A stretch of DNA of 33,667 nucleotides from an uncultured Clostridia bacterium (GTDB lineage Bacteria > Bacillota > Clostridia > Oscillospirales > Acutalibacteraceae): NCBI GenBank assembly GCA_947625485.1, contig CANQOP010000022.1, positions 1 through 33,667 on the forward strand. The letters run 5' to 3'. Position 1 is the stretch's first letter, and every line of letters begins with the position of its first letter. This document shows, piece after piece, positions 7,566 through 15,088 of the stretch. Both the position numbers and the translations under genes were made by a program. The notes beneath the pieces were generated by a model. That model worked only from the letters and a program-made list of their open reading frames with translations, had not been told where the DNA came from and did no database searches.

Positions 7566-10108
7566 CATGGTTAGAAACTATGGTCGAACGGGCACTAAAT
7601 GACCCGTATTTAAATGAATTAATAGAAAAATTAGAATTAATATATGCTGAAAGTTTTTTGTATCATAAAACCGATATCGTTATGGATAACAAAGAGTTTA
7701 ATGATGTTTTACGTTTTGCAGATATTTTATCAAGGAGTAACGAATCTGCGGGAAGAAATAAAGCGTATAAAATAATTAGTTTAATGTATGATAACTATAA
7801 AAATGATATACAGTTTCAATATTTTGCTAATTCCATATTAACCAAACTTGGAAATTTTGCATCGCTAGATCTTGCAGTTCCTAGTTTAAACAAAGTTGAT
7901 ACATTAGAAACTGCTTTAGAAAAGGAAGTAAAAAGAATTTATCAACAAGTTCCATCTAGTAATCTAGTGTTTACCGACCCACAATATCAGCTGTTCGAAG
8001 CTATGAAAGATAGTAATCATTTTAGTTTTTCGGGACCAACATCTTTTGGCAAGTCTTTTATTATGGATTCGTTTATTCAATATATTATTAACGAAAGACA
8101 TGGCATAGATAATATAGTTATTCTAGTCCCTACAAGAGCGCTTATAAACCAGGTTACATCGAGACTAAAAAAAACTATAAAAAATGAAAATTATAAAGTG
8201 ATAGCTCATCCTGTAGTTCCGACAATGTATAAAAATCATATGTTTAAATACATATTTGTTTTTACTCCGGAAAGATTGATATCTTATTTAGCCGAAAAGA
8301 AAAACCCTGTAATTAATTATATGTTCGTTGATGAAGCTCATAAAATAGTTGCCGAAAAGGATTCTAGATCACCTTTGTATTATCACGCCATACTGCTTGC
8401 CGAGAGAAAAAGTGTAAAACTATTTTTTGCATCTCCTAATATACCAAATGCAGATGTTTTTTTACAATTGTTTGAAAAAAGTACAGATGAAAATATGACG
8501 ATTAAGGAATCTCCCGTTGCCCAAAATAGATTTTTTATTGATTATGTAGAAGGAAACAGAGTAATGTTTACCGAATCTGGTAAAGATATAGTTTTTAAAG
8601 ATTTAGAAAAAAAAACTAAAGGATATATAATTAAACTTTTAATCCAGTTAGGAAAAGATTGCAAGAATATTGTTTATTGCAATACAGTTTCAGATACAAT
8701 TAATTATGCATTGCAGTTTTCAAAAGCATTGCCCGATATAGAGGATCCTAGAATCAATTCTTTAATTAAGCTAATTAAAACCTATGTACATAAAGATTAT
8801 TTTTTAATTGATTGCCTAAAAAAAGGTATTGCTTTCCATTTTGGAAGATTACCACAGCGTATTAGAGAAAAAATAGAGAAATTATATGAAGAAAAAGCGA
8901 TTGATTATATTTTTTGTACATCCACTCTTTTAGAAGGAGTAAACTTACCTGCTAAAAATATATTTATCTTAAATAATGCTATTGGTAACACAAAGTTTTC
9001 GGATGTTGACTTTTGGAATTTAGCGGGTAGAGCAGGTAGATTAAGTAAAGAATTAAGCGGAAATATAATATGTGTTCGTTTTGAAAATAAAAAGAACAGA
9101 TGGGATAATCCACAAAAAGATTTATCAGTAGTACGCAATAAAAATATAAAGGATATTCAACCTTTAGTAATTAATGGTGCAAAAAATTTTTATAAAAACT
9201 TAGACTGTTCATTGAAATCTGTTAATTTCACAAGAGCAGATTGCACTCAAAACGAAAAGGAAATATTAAATCACTATGCCAATATAGTTTTTACACATCA
9301 GGCTTCAAAAACAGACTCTATTTTAATGAGTAATTTTTTACGAAAAAATGCTGATGGCAAAAAAACGCTAGAGCGTTTGGAAAAAAACAATCATATTCCT
9401 CTTTATATATTAGAACAATGCTCCAATATAAAAGTTATATACCAGAATGATATATGGAACGATATTACAGAAGGAAAAGAAGCTTTTCCAAAAGAGATTT
9501 CATATAACTCCTGTCTTAACGTTTTGGAAAAACTGTATGATTATTATAATTGGGCAGTAGAAGAATCTCAGGGTAGAAATCCGATGGTAAAAAACAAATC
9601 AAGGTTGCAATATTTTGCTGTTTTAATGTACTCTTGGATTAGCTCAACTCCTTTAAATAAAATGATTACATATGTTATTGCATATTATAAAAAGAAAAGA
9701 GTAATTTGGGATAAAAATGAGAAAATACTATTCAACCCAAACAACCGACAACATATAAATCTAATAATAAATAATTTGATTTTTGATATAGATAATGTTT
9801 TGCGTTTTAAAATCAAAAACTATATTTTAAACTATTATTTAATTATATGTGAAAAAAACGGGAAAAAAATAGCCGGACCAAATTGGGCAGAATATATTGA
9901 ATATGGAACTACAAACAGTACTGTTATTGAATTACAGAATATAGGTTTACCAAGGCATCTATCTATGATGATTGATGAGGAATTCTCTGATTATCTTGTT
10001 TTTGAAAATGGTGCTTTAGTAAATATTGATATAAACGGATTATTAGAAAACATTGATTGTGAGAAATATAAAGATGAAATTGATGAACTCAAAACTATTA
10101 TATTTTGA
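7562..10108 (+). CDS. hamB: Hachiman helicase HamB (superfamily 2, DEAH box)
   Basis: An 848-residue SF2 helicase. A Q-motif-like segment FTDPQYQLFEA (137-147) precedes Walker A GPTSFGKS (158-165). Motif Ia PTRALINQ, DEAH (257-260) and a FASPN motif III follow. The second RecA domain has the motif V-like STLLEGVNLPAKN (454-466) and motif VI LAGRAGR (487-493). The roughly 135-residue N-terminal helical region and the 350-residue C-terminal extension match the large HamB helicases rather than generic DEAD-box proteins. It follows hamA with a 4-base overlap and is followed by a strong terminator, so it closes the operon. Family role: ATP-dependent DNA sensing or loading that licenses HamA. All helicase motifs seem intact. 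Base composition is as AT-rich as hamA and the RT gene, so the three probably travelled together. Confidence 0.9.
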   Translation: MTWLETMVERALNDPYLNELIEKLELIYAESFLYHKTDIVMDNKEFNDVLRFADILSRSNESAGRNKAYKIISLMYDNYKNDIQFQYFANSILTKLGNFASLDLAVPSLNKVDTLETALEKEVKRIYQQVPSSNLVFTDPQYQLFEAMKDSNHFSFSGPTSFGKSFIMDSFIQYIINERHGIDNIVILVPTRALINQVTSRLKKTIKNENYKVIAHPVVPTMYKNHMFKYIFVFTPERLISYLAEKKNPVINYMFVDEAHKIVAEKDSRSPLYYHAILLAERKSVKLFFASPNIPNADVFLQLFEKSTDENMTIKESPVAQNRFFIDYVEGNRVMFTESGKDIVFKDLEKKTKGYIIKLLIQLGKDCKNIVYCNTVSDTINYALQFSKALPDIEDPRINSLIKLIKTYVHKDYFLIDCLKKGIAFHFGRLPQRIREKIEKLYEEKAIDYIFCTSTLLEGVNLPAKNIFILNNAIGNTKFSDVDFWNLAGRAGRLSKELSGNIICVRFENKKNRWDNPQKDLSVVRNKNIKDIQPLVINGAKNFYKNLDCSLKSVNFTRADCTQNEKEILNHYANIVFTHQASKTDSILMSNFLRKNADGKKTLERLEKNNHIPLYILEQCSNIKVIYQNDIWNDITEGKEAFPKEISYNSCLNVLEKLYDYYNWAVEESQGRNPMVKNKSRLQYFAVLMYSWISSTPLNKMITYVIAYYKKKRVIWDKNEKILFNPNNRQHINLIINNLIFDIDNVLRFKIKNYILNYYLIICEKNGKKIAGPNWAEYIEYGTTNSTVIELQNIGLPRHLSMMIDEEFSDYLVFENGALVNIDINGLLENIDCEKYKDEIDELKTIIF

Positions 10109-10152
10109 TTATTTTACACTTTAGGGGTGTGTTTTTGCTCCTAAGTGAGGAA

Positions 10153-10190
10153 ACAGGTGAAGGGATTAATTTCCCTTTACCTGTTTTTCT
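10153..10190 (+). terminator. Rho-independent terminator of the retron-Hachiman operon
   Basis: A 13-bp stem (10153-10165 with 10172-10184, one G-U pair) and a 6-base TTAATT loop are followed by TTTTCTTTT. It stands 45 bases after the hamB stop and is the first good terminator after 4646. Confidence 0.9.
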
Positions 10191-10285
10191 TTTGTTCCTT
10201 ACAAGTAGAACGGGTGTTGTACTTTGATAACAGAATATCAGCATATCAAATACCTTCTTCCTGTTGTTCGGAACGGACAAGCTAA

Positions 10286-10509
10286 ATGAGCGGACGCGAA
10301 AGCCTTCAGGACTCAGACGTTGAGAGGCAAACCCAACGAAAGCGATGACAGACAGGAAGGATAATGATACTTCTGCCCAGCCACAGACTCAAGCAATGGG
10401 GGCAGCCGCGGGCGATCCTCGCGGTGGTGAGATTCCAATGAGGCGTAATGCGGCGCCGTTTGATGTGTTCCCGTGTTGGGGGATATTGAGGATAAATACC
10501 AACATTTAA
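10286..10509 (+). other. GC-richer segment with two overlapping short reading frames (possible decayed gene or structured RNA)
   Basis: This stretch is clearly richer in G+C than the AT-rich DNA on both sides. It holds a 20-codon frame (10286-10348, MSGRESLQDSDVERQTQRKR) whose stop overlaps, as ATGA, the ATG of a 54-codon frame (10345-10509, beginning MTDRKDND and ending RINTNI). Neither has a convincing ribosome binding site. The arrangement could be one ancestral frame broken by a frameshift, or chance frames across a structured RNA. CCGCG/CGCGG around 10414-10432 can form a hairpin, and GGCGCC is palindromic. I do not recognise a family. Confidence 0.35.
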
Positions 10510-10522
10510 GAAACGATTGATT

Positions 10523-10554
10523 ACGGCAGCAGGATAATTGCATCCTGCTGCCGT
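10523..10554. repeat. Perfect 13-bp inverted repeat (stem-loop)
   Basis: Bases 10523-10535 (ACGGCAGCAGGAT) pair perfectly with 10542-10554 around a 6-base AATTGC loop. No T run follows on either strand, so it is not a standard terminator. It may be an attenuator, a protein-binding site or a recombination/transfer structure of the mobile element, placed 38 bases before the next small gene. Confidence 0.7.
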
Positions 10555-10592
10555 TAAACAAACTCAACATTAAAAATATAGGAGAGATAAAT

Positions 10593-10736
10593 ATGGTGAA
10601 TTATTCAATTGGTTTATTCTTAGGATTGTTTTTAGGGGCAATAATCGGAATGTTTTTAACTGCGCTATGCAGTGTAGCAAAGAACTCCGATAATAGAATG
10701 GAAAGAATTTTTAAGGAAAAGGGAAATAATACATAA
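10593..10736 (+). CDS. Small membrane protein, DUF3789-like
   Basis: A 47-codon gene with a good Shine-Dalgarno GGAGAG 6 bases before the ATG. The product is one Gly-rich hydrophobic helix (about residues 5-28, containing GLFLGLFLGAIIGMFLTALC) followed by a short charged tail (KNSDNRMERIFKEKG). This layout matches the tiny DUF3789-type proteins common on Firmicutes integrative elements (family recalled from memory, not searched). Function is unknown. Its position next to a serine recombinase fits a mobile-element cargo or maintenance gene. Confidence 0.6.
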   Translation: MVNYSIGLFLGLFLGAIIGMFLTALCSVAKNSDNRMERIFKEKGNNT

Positions 10737-10843
10737 TTATGAAAAAACGCTGTTTTGGTCTGGATATATAAACAGCTTTGTGATATGTTGTGTTTGCACT
10801 AAGGGGGCGCGAACATAACTACAACATAATGAAAGGAGAAGTA

Positions 10844-11083
10844 ATGAACAAACCCCACTACCCCAAAATTCTCTCGGTAAGCTTCCACTATGTAGGGACA
10901 CAGGGAGATTTTGAGAGATTTGCGCGCAATATAATCAAAGATTACATTGCAGAAAATGAAATTCTTCCCGATAGTGCTATTATCTTAAATGGTAATAAAG
11001 AAAGAAAAAATAAAACAAGGAGAATGAAAAATGAGAGTATGGTTGTATTATCGACTTTCTCGAGACGAGGACGAGGAACTTGA
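10844..11083 (+). CDS. Small protein upstream of and overlapping the serine recombinase
   Basis: A 79-codon frame beginning MNKPHYPKILSVSFHYVG, with AAAGGAG before the ATG at 10844. Residues 1-50 look like a real globular sequence (aromatic and amphipathic). The last 25-30 residues (KERKNKTRRMKNESMVVLSTFSRRGRGT) are basic and overlap the recombinase gene by 53 bases in another frame, so this tail may not be ancestral. Similar short frames often precede large serine recombinases in clostridial elements (general knowledge). No function is assigned. Confidence 0.5.
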   Translation: MNKPHYPKILSVSFHYVGTQGDFERFARNIIKDYIAENEILPDSAIILNGNKERKNKTRRMKNESMVVLSTFSRRGRGT

Positions 11084-12716
11084 GTCCTTAACAAATCAAA
11101 AAAGCATTATCGAAGAATACGCAAAATCCAAACAGTATAAAATAATCGGAGAATCCTTTGATGACAATATGAGTGGAATGAATTTTAACCGCGAAGGAAT
11201 TTATAAACTCAATGAACAGGTTGAAAACAAGAAAATTGACGCAGTAATTGTAAAGGATTTGTCAAGACTTGGACGACACCGTTCAATGACGGATATGTAC
11301 ATAGAATACCTGCTGCAAAACGGTGTCAGGGTTATATCCGTAACTGAGAATATAGATACAAGCAATGAGAGTGACAGTTTAATAATAGGTGTAAAAGGTA
11401 TTTTCAATGATATGTATGCCCGTGATATAAGCCGAAAAGTTCGGGCGGGAATGTATCAAAAACAAAAAGATAGAGGCCTTGTGACTATTCCTCCGCTTGG
11501 GTACTTTAAGGATAAGAATACCAATAAGGTGGTTATCGTTGAGGAACACGCGGCAATAGTTAAGAGAATATTTGAGATGTATCTGAGTGGATACGGATTT
11601 AACGCTATTGCCAAAAAACTAAATGACGAGGAAATAAAATCTCCGGCATACTATCAAAAAATATTATTAAACAAAGAATTAGGCTATAATAAACCGAGCA
11701 TAGGTTTCAGATATCTTTGGGACGGAACAGGAGTTAAAAGGATACTTCAAAACGACTTCTATATAGGGACTCTTACTTGTCATAAAACATATAACAGCAA
11801 AATAACTCATGTCCGAAGATATATTCCCGAAGAAGAACAAATTAAACATGAGAATTTTGCTCCGCCAATAATATCAAAAGAAACATTTAGCCTTGTGCAA
11901 AGAATGTTAGAATCAAAAAAACGAGGTAATGTTAGGGCAAGCTCTAACAAACCATGTCATAGATACTCCGGTTTATTGAAATGCGGAGATTGCGGCTCAA
12001 CATTTGTATGTAAAGCAAGAGAATGGAAAGATAAGCCAACTCGGATAGAGTACGCTTGTAATGGATATCATAGATATGGTAAAGAGAATTGTACACCTCA
12101 CCGAATTAACGAAAGTGATATCGACAGAATAGTATACGGAGAAATAATGCATATTCGCGAACAAGCCGAAACAAGTTATAACCGTATCGAATCGGATGTA
12201 AGAAAATGGATAAAGAACAAAGGAACAGTTCAAGTCAAGCTGGATGAGCTTGAACAAAATCTAAAACAAGAAAAAAGTGATCAAAAAGATATTCTGCTGG
12301 CAAGAATAAAGGATGAAGCACATAGTGAGGTTTATGATGAAATGCTTGAAAAATGCGAATCAAATATAAAACGTATTACTGACGACATAAACAAAATAAA
12401 TAATTACAATGAAACAATCAAAAAGAGGAAAGCTGATTTAAAACACGCTGTAGAAATTATAGATGAAGTTGTAAAGGAAGGGGCAATCAGCGACGCGAAT
12501 CTCAGAATGCTTATAGAAAGAATTGTCATATATGAAGTAAAAGAAGGTTTGCATCTCGAAATTGAGCTCAACGCAAATTTCAAAAATCACAGAAACTATT
12601 ATGACGAGAATGGAGTAATCATTTTTGACTCGAATTCAGAGAATAGACCGACAATCTGTAACAACTATAAATTAAGAAAACAAGGACGAAAAACTGCTGT
12701 AGTTTCTCGTCCTTAA
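11031..12716 (+). CDS. Large serine recombinase (site-specific integrase/transposase)
   Basis: A 561-residue large serine recombinase. The N-terminal resolvase domain (1-145) begins VWLYYRLSRDEDE with the nucleophile Ser10 and includes VIVKDLSRLGR and the conserved VKGIFNDMYARD segment. A recombinase domain follows (about 155-290, GYFKDKNTNKVV to LVQRMLES), then a zinc ribbon with C318, C321, C343 and C354, a coiled coil (about 385-470) and a C-terminal tail. This is the TnpX/phiC31-type layout that integrates or excises elements between attP and attB. AAGGAG lies 8 bases upstream of the ATG. The gene sits last before the host-like tRNA-Leu region, as expected for an element's integrase next to its end. 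Confidence 0.93.
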   Translation: MRVWLYYRLSRDEDEELESLTNQKSIIEEYAKSKQYKIIGESFDDNMSGMNFNREGIYKLNEQVENKKIDAVIVKDLSRLGRHRSMTDMYIEYLLQNGVRVISVTENIDTSNESDSLIIGVKGIFNDMYARDISRKVRAGMYQKQKDRGLVTIPPLGYFKDKNTNKVVIVEEHAAIVKRIFEMYLSGYGFNAIAKKLNDEEIKSPAYYQKILLNKELGYNKPSIGFRYLWDGTGVKRILQNDFYIGTLTCHKTYNSKITHVRRYIPEEEQIKHENFAPPIISKETFSLVQRMLESKKRGNVRASSNKPCHRYSGLLKCGDCGSTFVCKAREWKDKPTRIEYACNGYHRYGKENCTPHRINESDIDRIVYGEIMHIREQAETSYNRIESDVRKWIKNKGTVQVKLDELEQNLKQEKSDQKDILLARIKDEAHSEVYDEMLEKCESNIKRITDDINKINNYNETIKKRKADLKHAVEIIDEVVKEGAISDANLRMLIERIVIYEVKEGLHLEIELNANFKNHRNYYDENGVIIFDSNSENRPTICNNYKLRKQGRKTAVVSRP

Positions 12717-12729
12717 TTACTGTAAAAAA

Positions 12730-12798
12730 CAGAAAAGATTTGGCAGACGCATAAGGATAGGGTTATAACTTTCGATTATGTGTGCCAATTCTTTTCTG
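12730..12798. repeat. Long imperfect stem-loop after the recombinase gene
   Basis: CAGAAAAGATTTGGCA (12730-12745) pairs with 12783-12798 at 15 of 16 positions, and an inner CATAA/TTATG can extend the stem within the 37-base loop. It begins 14 bases after the recombinase stop codon. It may be an mRNA 3'-end structure or part of the recombinase attachment region. The left arm contains TTGGCAGACGC, an 11-base match in inverted orientation to the D-arm region of the truncated tRNA-Leu. Confidence 0.65.
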
Positions 12799-12811
12799 CT
12801 TTTGAATAATT

Positions 12812-12840
12812 AAAAAAGCCAGATAAAATCTGGCTTTTTT
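12812..12840 (-). terminator. Rho-independent terminator of tRNA-Leu (bidirectional)
   Basis: AAAAAAGCCAGAT (12812-12824) and its complement (12828-12840) surround an AAA loop. The stem has T runs in both directions. On the minus strand it directly follows the CCA end of the tRNA-Leu. On the plus strand it can stop transcripts from the recombinase gene. Confidence 0.88.
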
Positions 12841-12927
12841 GGTGCAGGTAACAGGACTTGAACCTGCATGGAAGCAATTTCCATACGGACCTGAACCGTA
12901 CGCGTCTGCCAGTTCCGCCATACCTGC
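12840..12927 (-). tRNA. tRNA-Leu (anticodon CAG)
   Basis: A complete class II tRNA on the minus strand. The acceptor stem GCAGGTA pairs with TACCTGC, the CCA end is encoded (12840-12842), the anticodon stem TACGG/CCGTA holds loop TTCAGGT (anticodon CAG), the long variable arm has GGAA/TTCC, and the T arm is CAGG-TTCAAGT-CCTG. The long variable arm fits leucine. Confidence 0.95.
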
Positions 12928-13004
12928 GAATGTATCTCAACAGGGAAAATACCCTGTCAAAATCTATAATATATTAATTTTTGAATTTTTCACAGAAGTG
13001 GCGT

Positions 13005-13044
13005 GACCTGAACCATGCGCGTCTGCCAATTCCGCCATATCCGC
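13005..13044 (-). pseudogene. Truncated tRNA-Leu copy (5' half only)
   Basis: About 40 bases on the minus strand match the 5' half of a tRNA-Leu: acceptor strand GCGGATA, the D arm TGGCGGAATTGGCAGACGC, anticodon 5' strand CATGG and loop TTCAGGT. The similarity stops just after the anticodon loop. The 3' anticodon strand, variable arm, T arm and acceptor partner are missing. It cannot make a tRNA. It lies 77 bases upstream of the intact tRNA-Leu gene in the same orientation and is similar but not identical to it. Confidence 0.75.
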
Positions 13045-13186
13045 GGGTTGTTAAATTGTGATTTTCTCTCTTAATTTTTACACGGCAGAGAGATAAAAAC
13101 CGAGGCGGAGCGACTTGCTTAATCCGCAGAAAGGATATATCCTTTAACTAAACCATTATATCAAATAACGGGTAGGTTGTCAATTT
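13045..13186. other. Gap with no gene; small palindrome only
   Basis: Between the tRNA-Leu fragment and the LicD-fusion stop codon I see no coding frame. The palindrome AAAGGATATATCCTTT near 13131-13146 has no T run, so no convincing terminator for the polysaccharide operon is visible. Transcription may continue toward the tRNA. Confidence 0.4.
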
Positions 13187-15088
13187 TTATTTTGATTTAT
13201 TATCGCAGTTTTCGCTGTATGAATAAATATTTGAAACTTTGAAATTTGCGTATTTCCCCAAATCAGAGAGGGTAATCTCGTGCCCCATTAGTCTTGTGCT
13301 AAGCGGAGAAAGCTCCATATAGTCCCCGTAGTGATTTGTGAGATATTCTCTGTACTTTGCAGGTACGGGCATTTTATATCCGCAAAAATCAATGCGAATT
13401 TCATCGTTGAGATAAGTGCGGTCAAAACCGCCCTTGTGCACGCTTTTGCCCATTCCGTCGTAAAGATATTTTGCATTTTTCTTGTGCTTAAACATCTCCA
13501 GCGTAAATAGAAGCATACGCATTGAGAATCGGAGAGGGAAGATGTTCTTGCAGAAGTTTGAAATCGCCGACTGAATTTTTTTGCCGTTGTAAACTCGCCT
13601 ATGGTTCCATTTATTAAACACCACCGCAAGCCAGAACAGGGTAAGCTTACTGTGAATCTTCTGCCCGAGCCTTGAGTTCGCGGTCTTATCGTGGCAGAAA
13701 ATATCGAAAGCAAAGCCGTTGCTCATACCCTTGTGATACTTAGAAAAATCAGTGGCAAAAACTGTGTCCTCAAGCCTAAGCTTTGCGTAGCAGTAGTTAT
13801 AATGCTTGTCTTTTTTCGGGTCGCTCAGTGTCATTCCGTCAGGCAGTTCTGCCGCCGCAACCTCGAGAAACTTATCGTAATCCTCTCTAAGCATCATTAT
13901 ATCCACGTCATCGTCCCACGGGATAAATCCATTGTGACGCGCCGCGCCGAGCAGAGTTCCTCCCCCGAGATACCAACGAATGTTGTGCTTTTTGCATATT
14001 CTGTCGACCTCGAGCAGGTACGCCATAAGCACTTGCTGGATTGCCTTGACCCTGCCCATATGCTCGTCGGGAAAGTAGAAGTTATCGACAAAGTTTTCTG
14101 CGTAACTCAGCACGGAAATTTGCAGTGCGATTTTAAGACTGATATTAGGCGTAAATCCCGCAAATTCTATTTTACCGCAGTTCAGCGCATTACCCTCAAA
14201 ATTCCCGCTGTCGGTCAGGGATATTTTTACATTATCTCCGAAAATATCGTGTAGCATTGCGCACAACATACCTGTTGAGACGGTCGAGTCGTCGCTCGCA
14301 AGATTGTAAACGCCCTCGAGCTTTTTTTCAAGAGCATATGTTATTCCCGCGAAAACGTCTGTCATATAGGTAAACGTGATTTTTCCGTCTGTGCTGTGCA
14401 GGGTAGATTTATTTCCGTGTGCGACTGCGTCAAAAACCTCATTAAGTCCGTTGTAAATCTCACTGTTACCGCCGAGAACAACTCCTGTACGCAGAATCGC
14501 AGTGCTTATTTTTTTCTCTGAGGTGAAGCGTATAAAGTCGCTTTCTAGCGTTCTCAGCAACTGAGTGCCGTAGTCATAAGGTGACGACAAACCCATTTCC
14601 TTTTCCGCAAACGCGCGGAATTTGTTCTCGCCTCTGCCGTAAATTCGGCTGTCGGAGAGAAAGATTATACGCTTAATTTTCTTTTCGTCAGCGAGTTGGA
14701 CGACAGTTTTCAGCGCGTTTGTCTCCGCTCTGTATTCGTCAAAGCTGCCGCATATTTTTGCGCCGCAAAGACCGGTGTAAATTATTAAATCAATCTTTTG
14801 CTTTATGTCGCCCGTGTGGAAAATATCCGCGCATATAAAGTCGCTTCGCTCACAAATGCCGTTTGGAATTTCGCTTAAAAGCTTTTCGTCGGTTGACGAC
14901 AGAATGACCTTTGCGTTTAGGGCGAGCTTGTCGTTAAGAGTGAGAAGGGTGTATGCGACAGCGCGCGCAACGGCGTGCCCCGAAATGAAAACAGTTTTGT
15001 TTCTAAGGCTTTCGGGCTTTAGCTCAAACGTCGCAGGTGTAGCCGCCCAGTCAAACTGAAAAGTGTCAAGTACGTCTTTCATCAGCAT
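13187..15088 (-). CDS. SDR/epimerase-like domain fused to LicD phosphotransferase domain
   Basis: I choose ATG 15088 (633 residues) because AAGGAG lies 8 bases before it. An upstream in-frame ATG at 15139 has no such site. The N-terminal 340 residues resemble an extended SDR nucleotide-sugar epimerase (Rossmann start VFISGHAVARA, later SDSRIYGRG), but the Gly-rich loop is degenerate and the YxxxK pair is not visible. The C-terminal half is LicD: GGGTLLGAARHNGFIPWDDDVDI (375-397) contains the DDDVD metal site of this nucleotidyltransferase-fold family, which transfers phosphocholine or similar phospho-groups to surface glycans. The gene overlaps the preceding epimerase-like gene by 23 bases and sits in an operon with ABC-2 glycan export genes. 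A function in decorating an exported polysaccharide or teichoic acid is likely (inference). Confidence 0.8.
   Translation of the reverse strand: MLMKDVLDTFQFDWAATPATFELKPESLRNKTVFISGHAVARAVAYTLLTLNDKLALNAKVILSSTDEKLLSEIPNGICERSDFICADIFHTGDIKQKIDLIIYTGLCGAKICGSFDEYRAETNALKTVVQLADEKKIKRIIFLSDSRIYGRGENKFRAFAEKEMGLSSPYDYGTQLLRTLESDFIRFTSEKKISTAILRTGVVLGGNSEIYNGLNEVFDAVAHGNKSTLHSTDGKITFTYMTDVFAGITYALEKKLEGVYNLASDDSTVSTGMLCAMLHDIFGDNVKISLTDSGNFEGNALNCGKIEFAGFTPNISLKIALQISVLSYAENFVDNFYFPDEHMGRVKAIQQVLMAYLLEVDRICKKHNIRWYLGGGTLLGAARHNGFIPWDDDVDIMMLREDYDKFLEVAAAELPDGMTLSDPKKDKHYNYCYAKLRLEDTVFATDFSKYHKGMSNGFAFDIFCHDKTANSRLGQKIHSKLTLFWLAVVFNKWNHRRVYNGKKIQSAISNFCKNIFPLRFSMRMLLFTLEMFKHKKNAKYLYDGMGKSVHKGGFDRTYLNDEIRIDFCGYKMPVPAKYREYLTNHYGDYMELSPLSTRLMGHEITLSDLGKYANFKVSNIYSYSENCDNKSK

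Larger units (their letters stand above)
1..12801. mobile_element. Putative integrated genomic island, right part
   Basis: Everything from the left edge to about 12.8 kb is strongly AT-rich, lacks housekeeping genes, and carries defence genes plus a large serine recombinase at its right end. The DNA from 13.19 kb onward is visibly richer in G+C with normal operons. The junction lies in the gap with the long stem-loop and tRNA-Leu. The left end is outside the window, and no attachment repeats could be matched, so the extent is inference. The defence locus could also be an older insertion than the recombinase element. Confidence 0.45.

Noticed and set aside
10313..10570. 85-codon open frame on the minus strand across the GC-richer segment
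   Set aside because: No ribosome binding site, low-complexity Ser/His/Pro-rich translation, and it spans the stem-loop; judged a shadow frame.
10780..10843. Inverted ATGTTGT/ACAACAT pair upstream of the small gene
   Set aside because: Only 7 bp with a long loop in AT-rich DNA; could be chance.
12941..12958. ACAGGG/CCCTGT hairpin just upstream of tRNA-Leu with a TTGACA inside
   Set aside because: The TTGACA has no good -10 at the correct distance before the tRNA start, so I did not call it a promoter; the stem is short.
13691..14254. Long plus-strand frame (187 codons) opposite the LicD domain
   Set aside because: It is antisense to a clear LicD/epimerase coding sequence and has no domain features.
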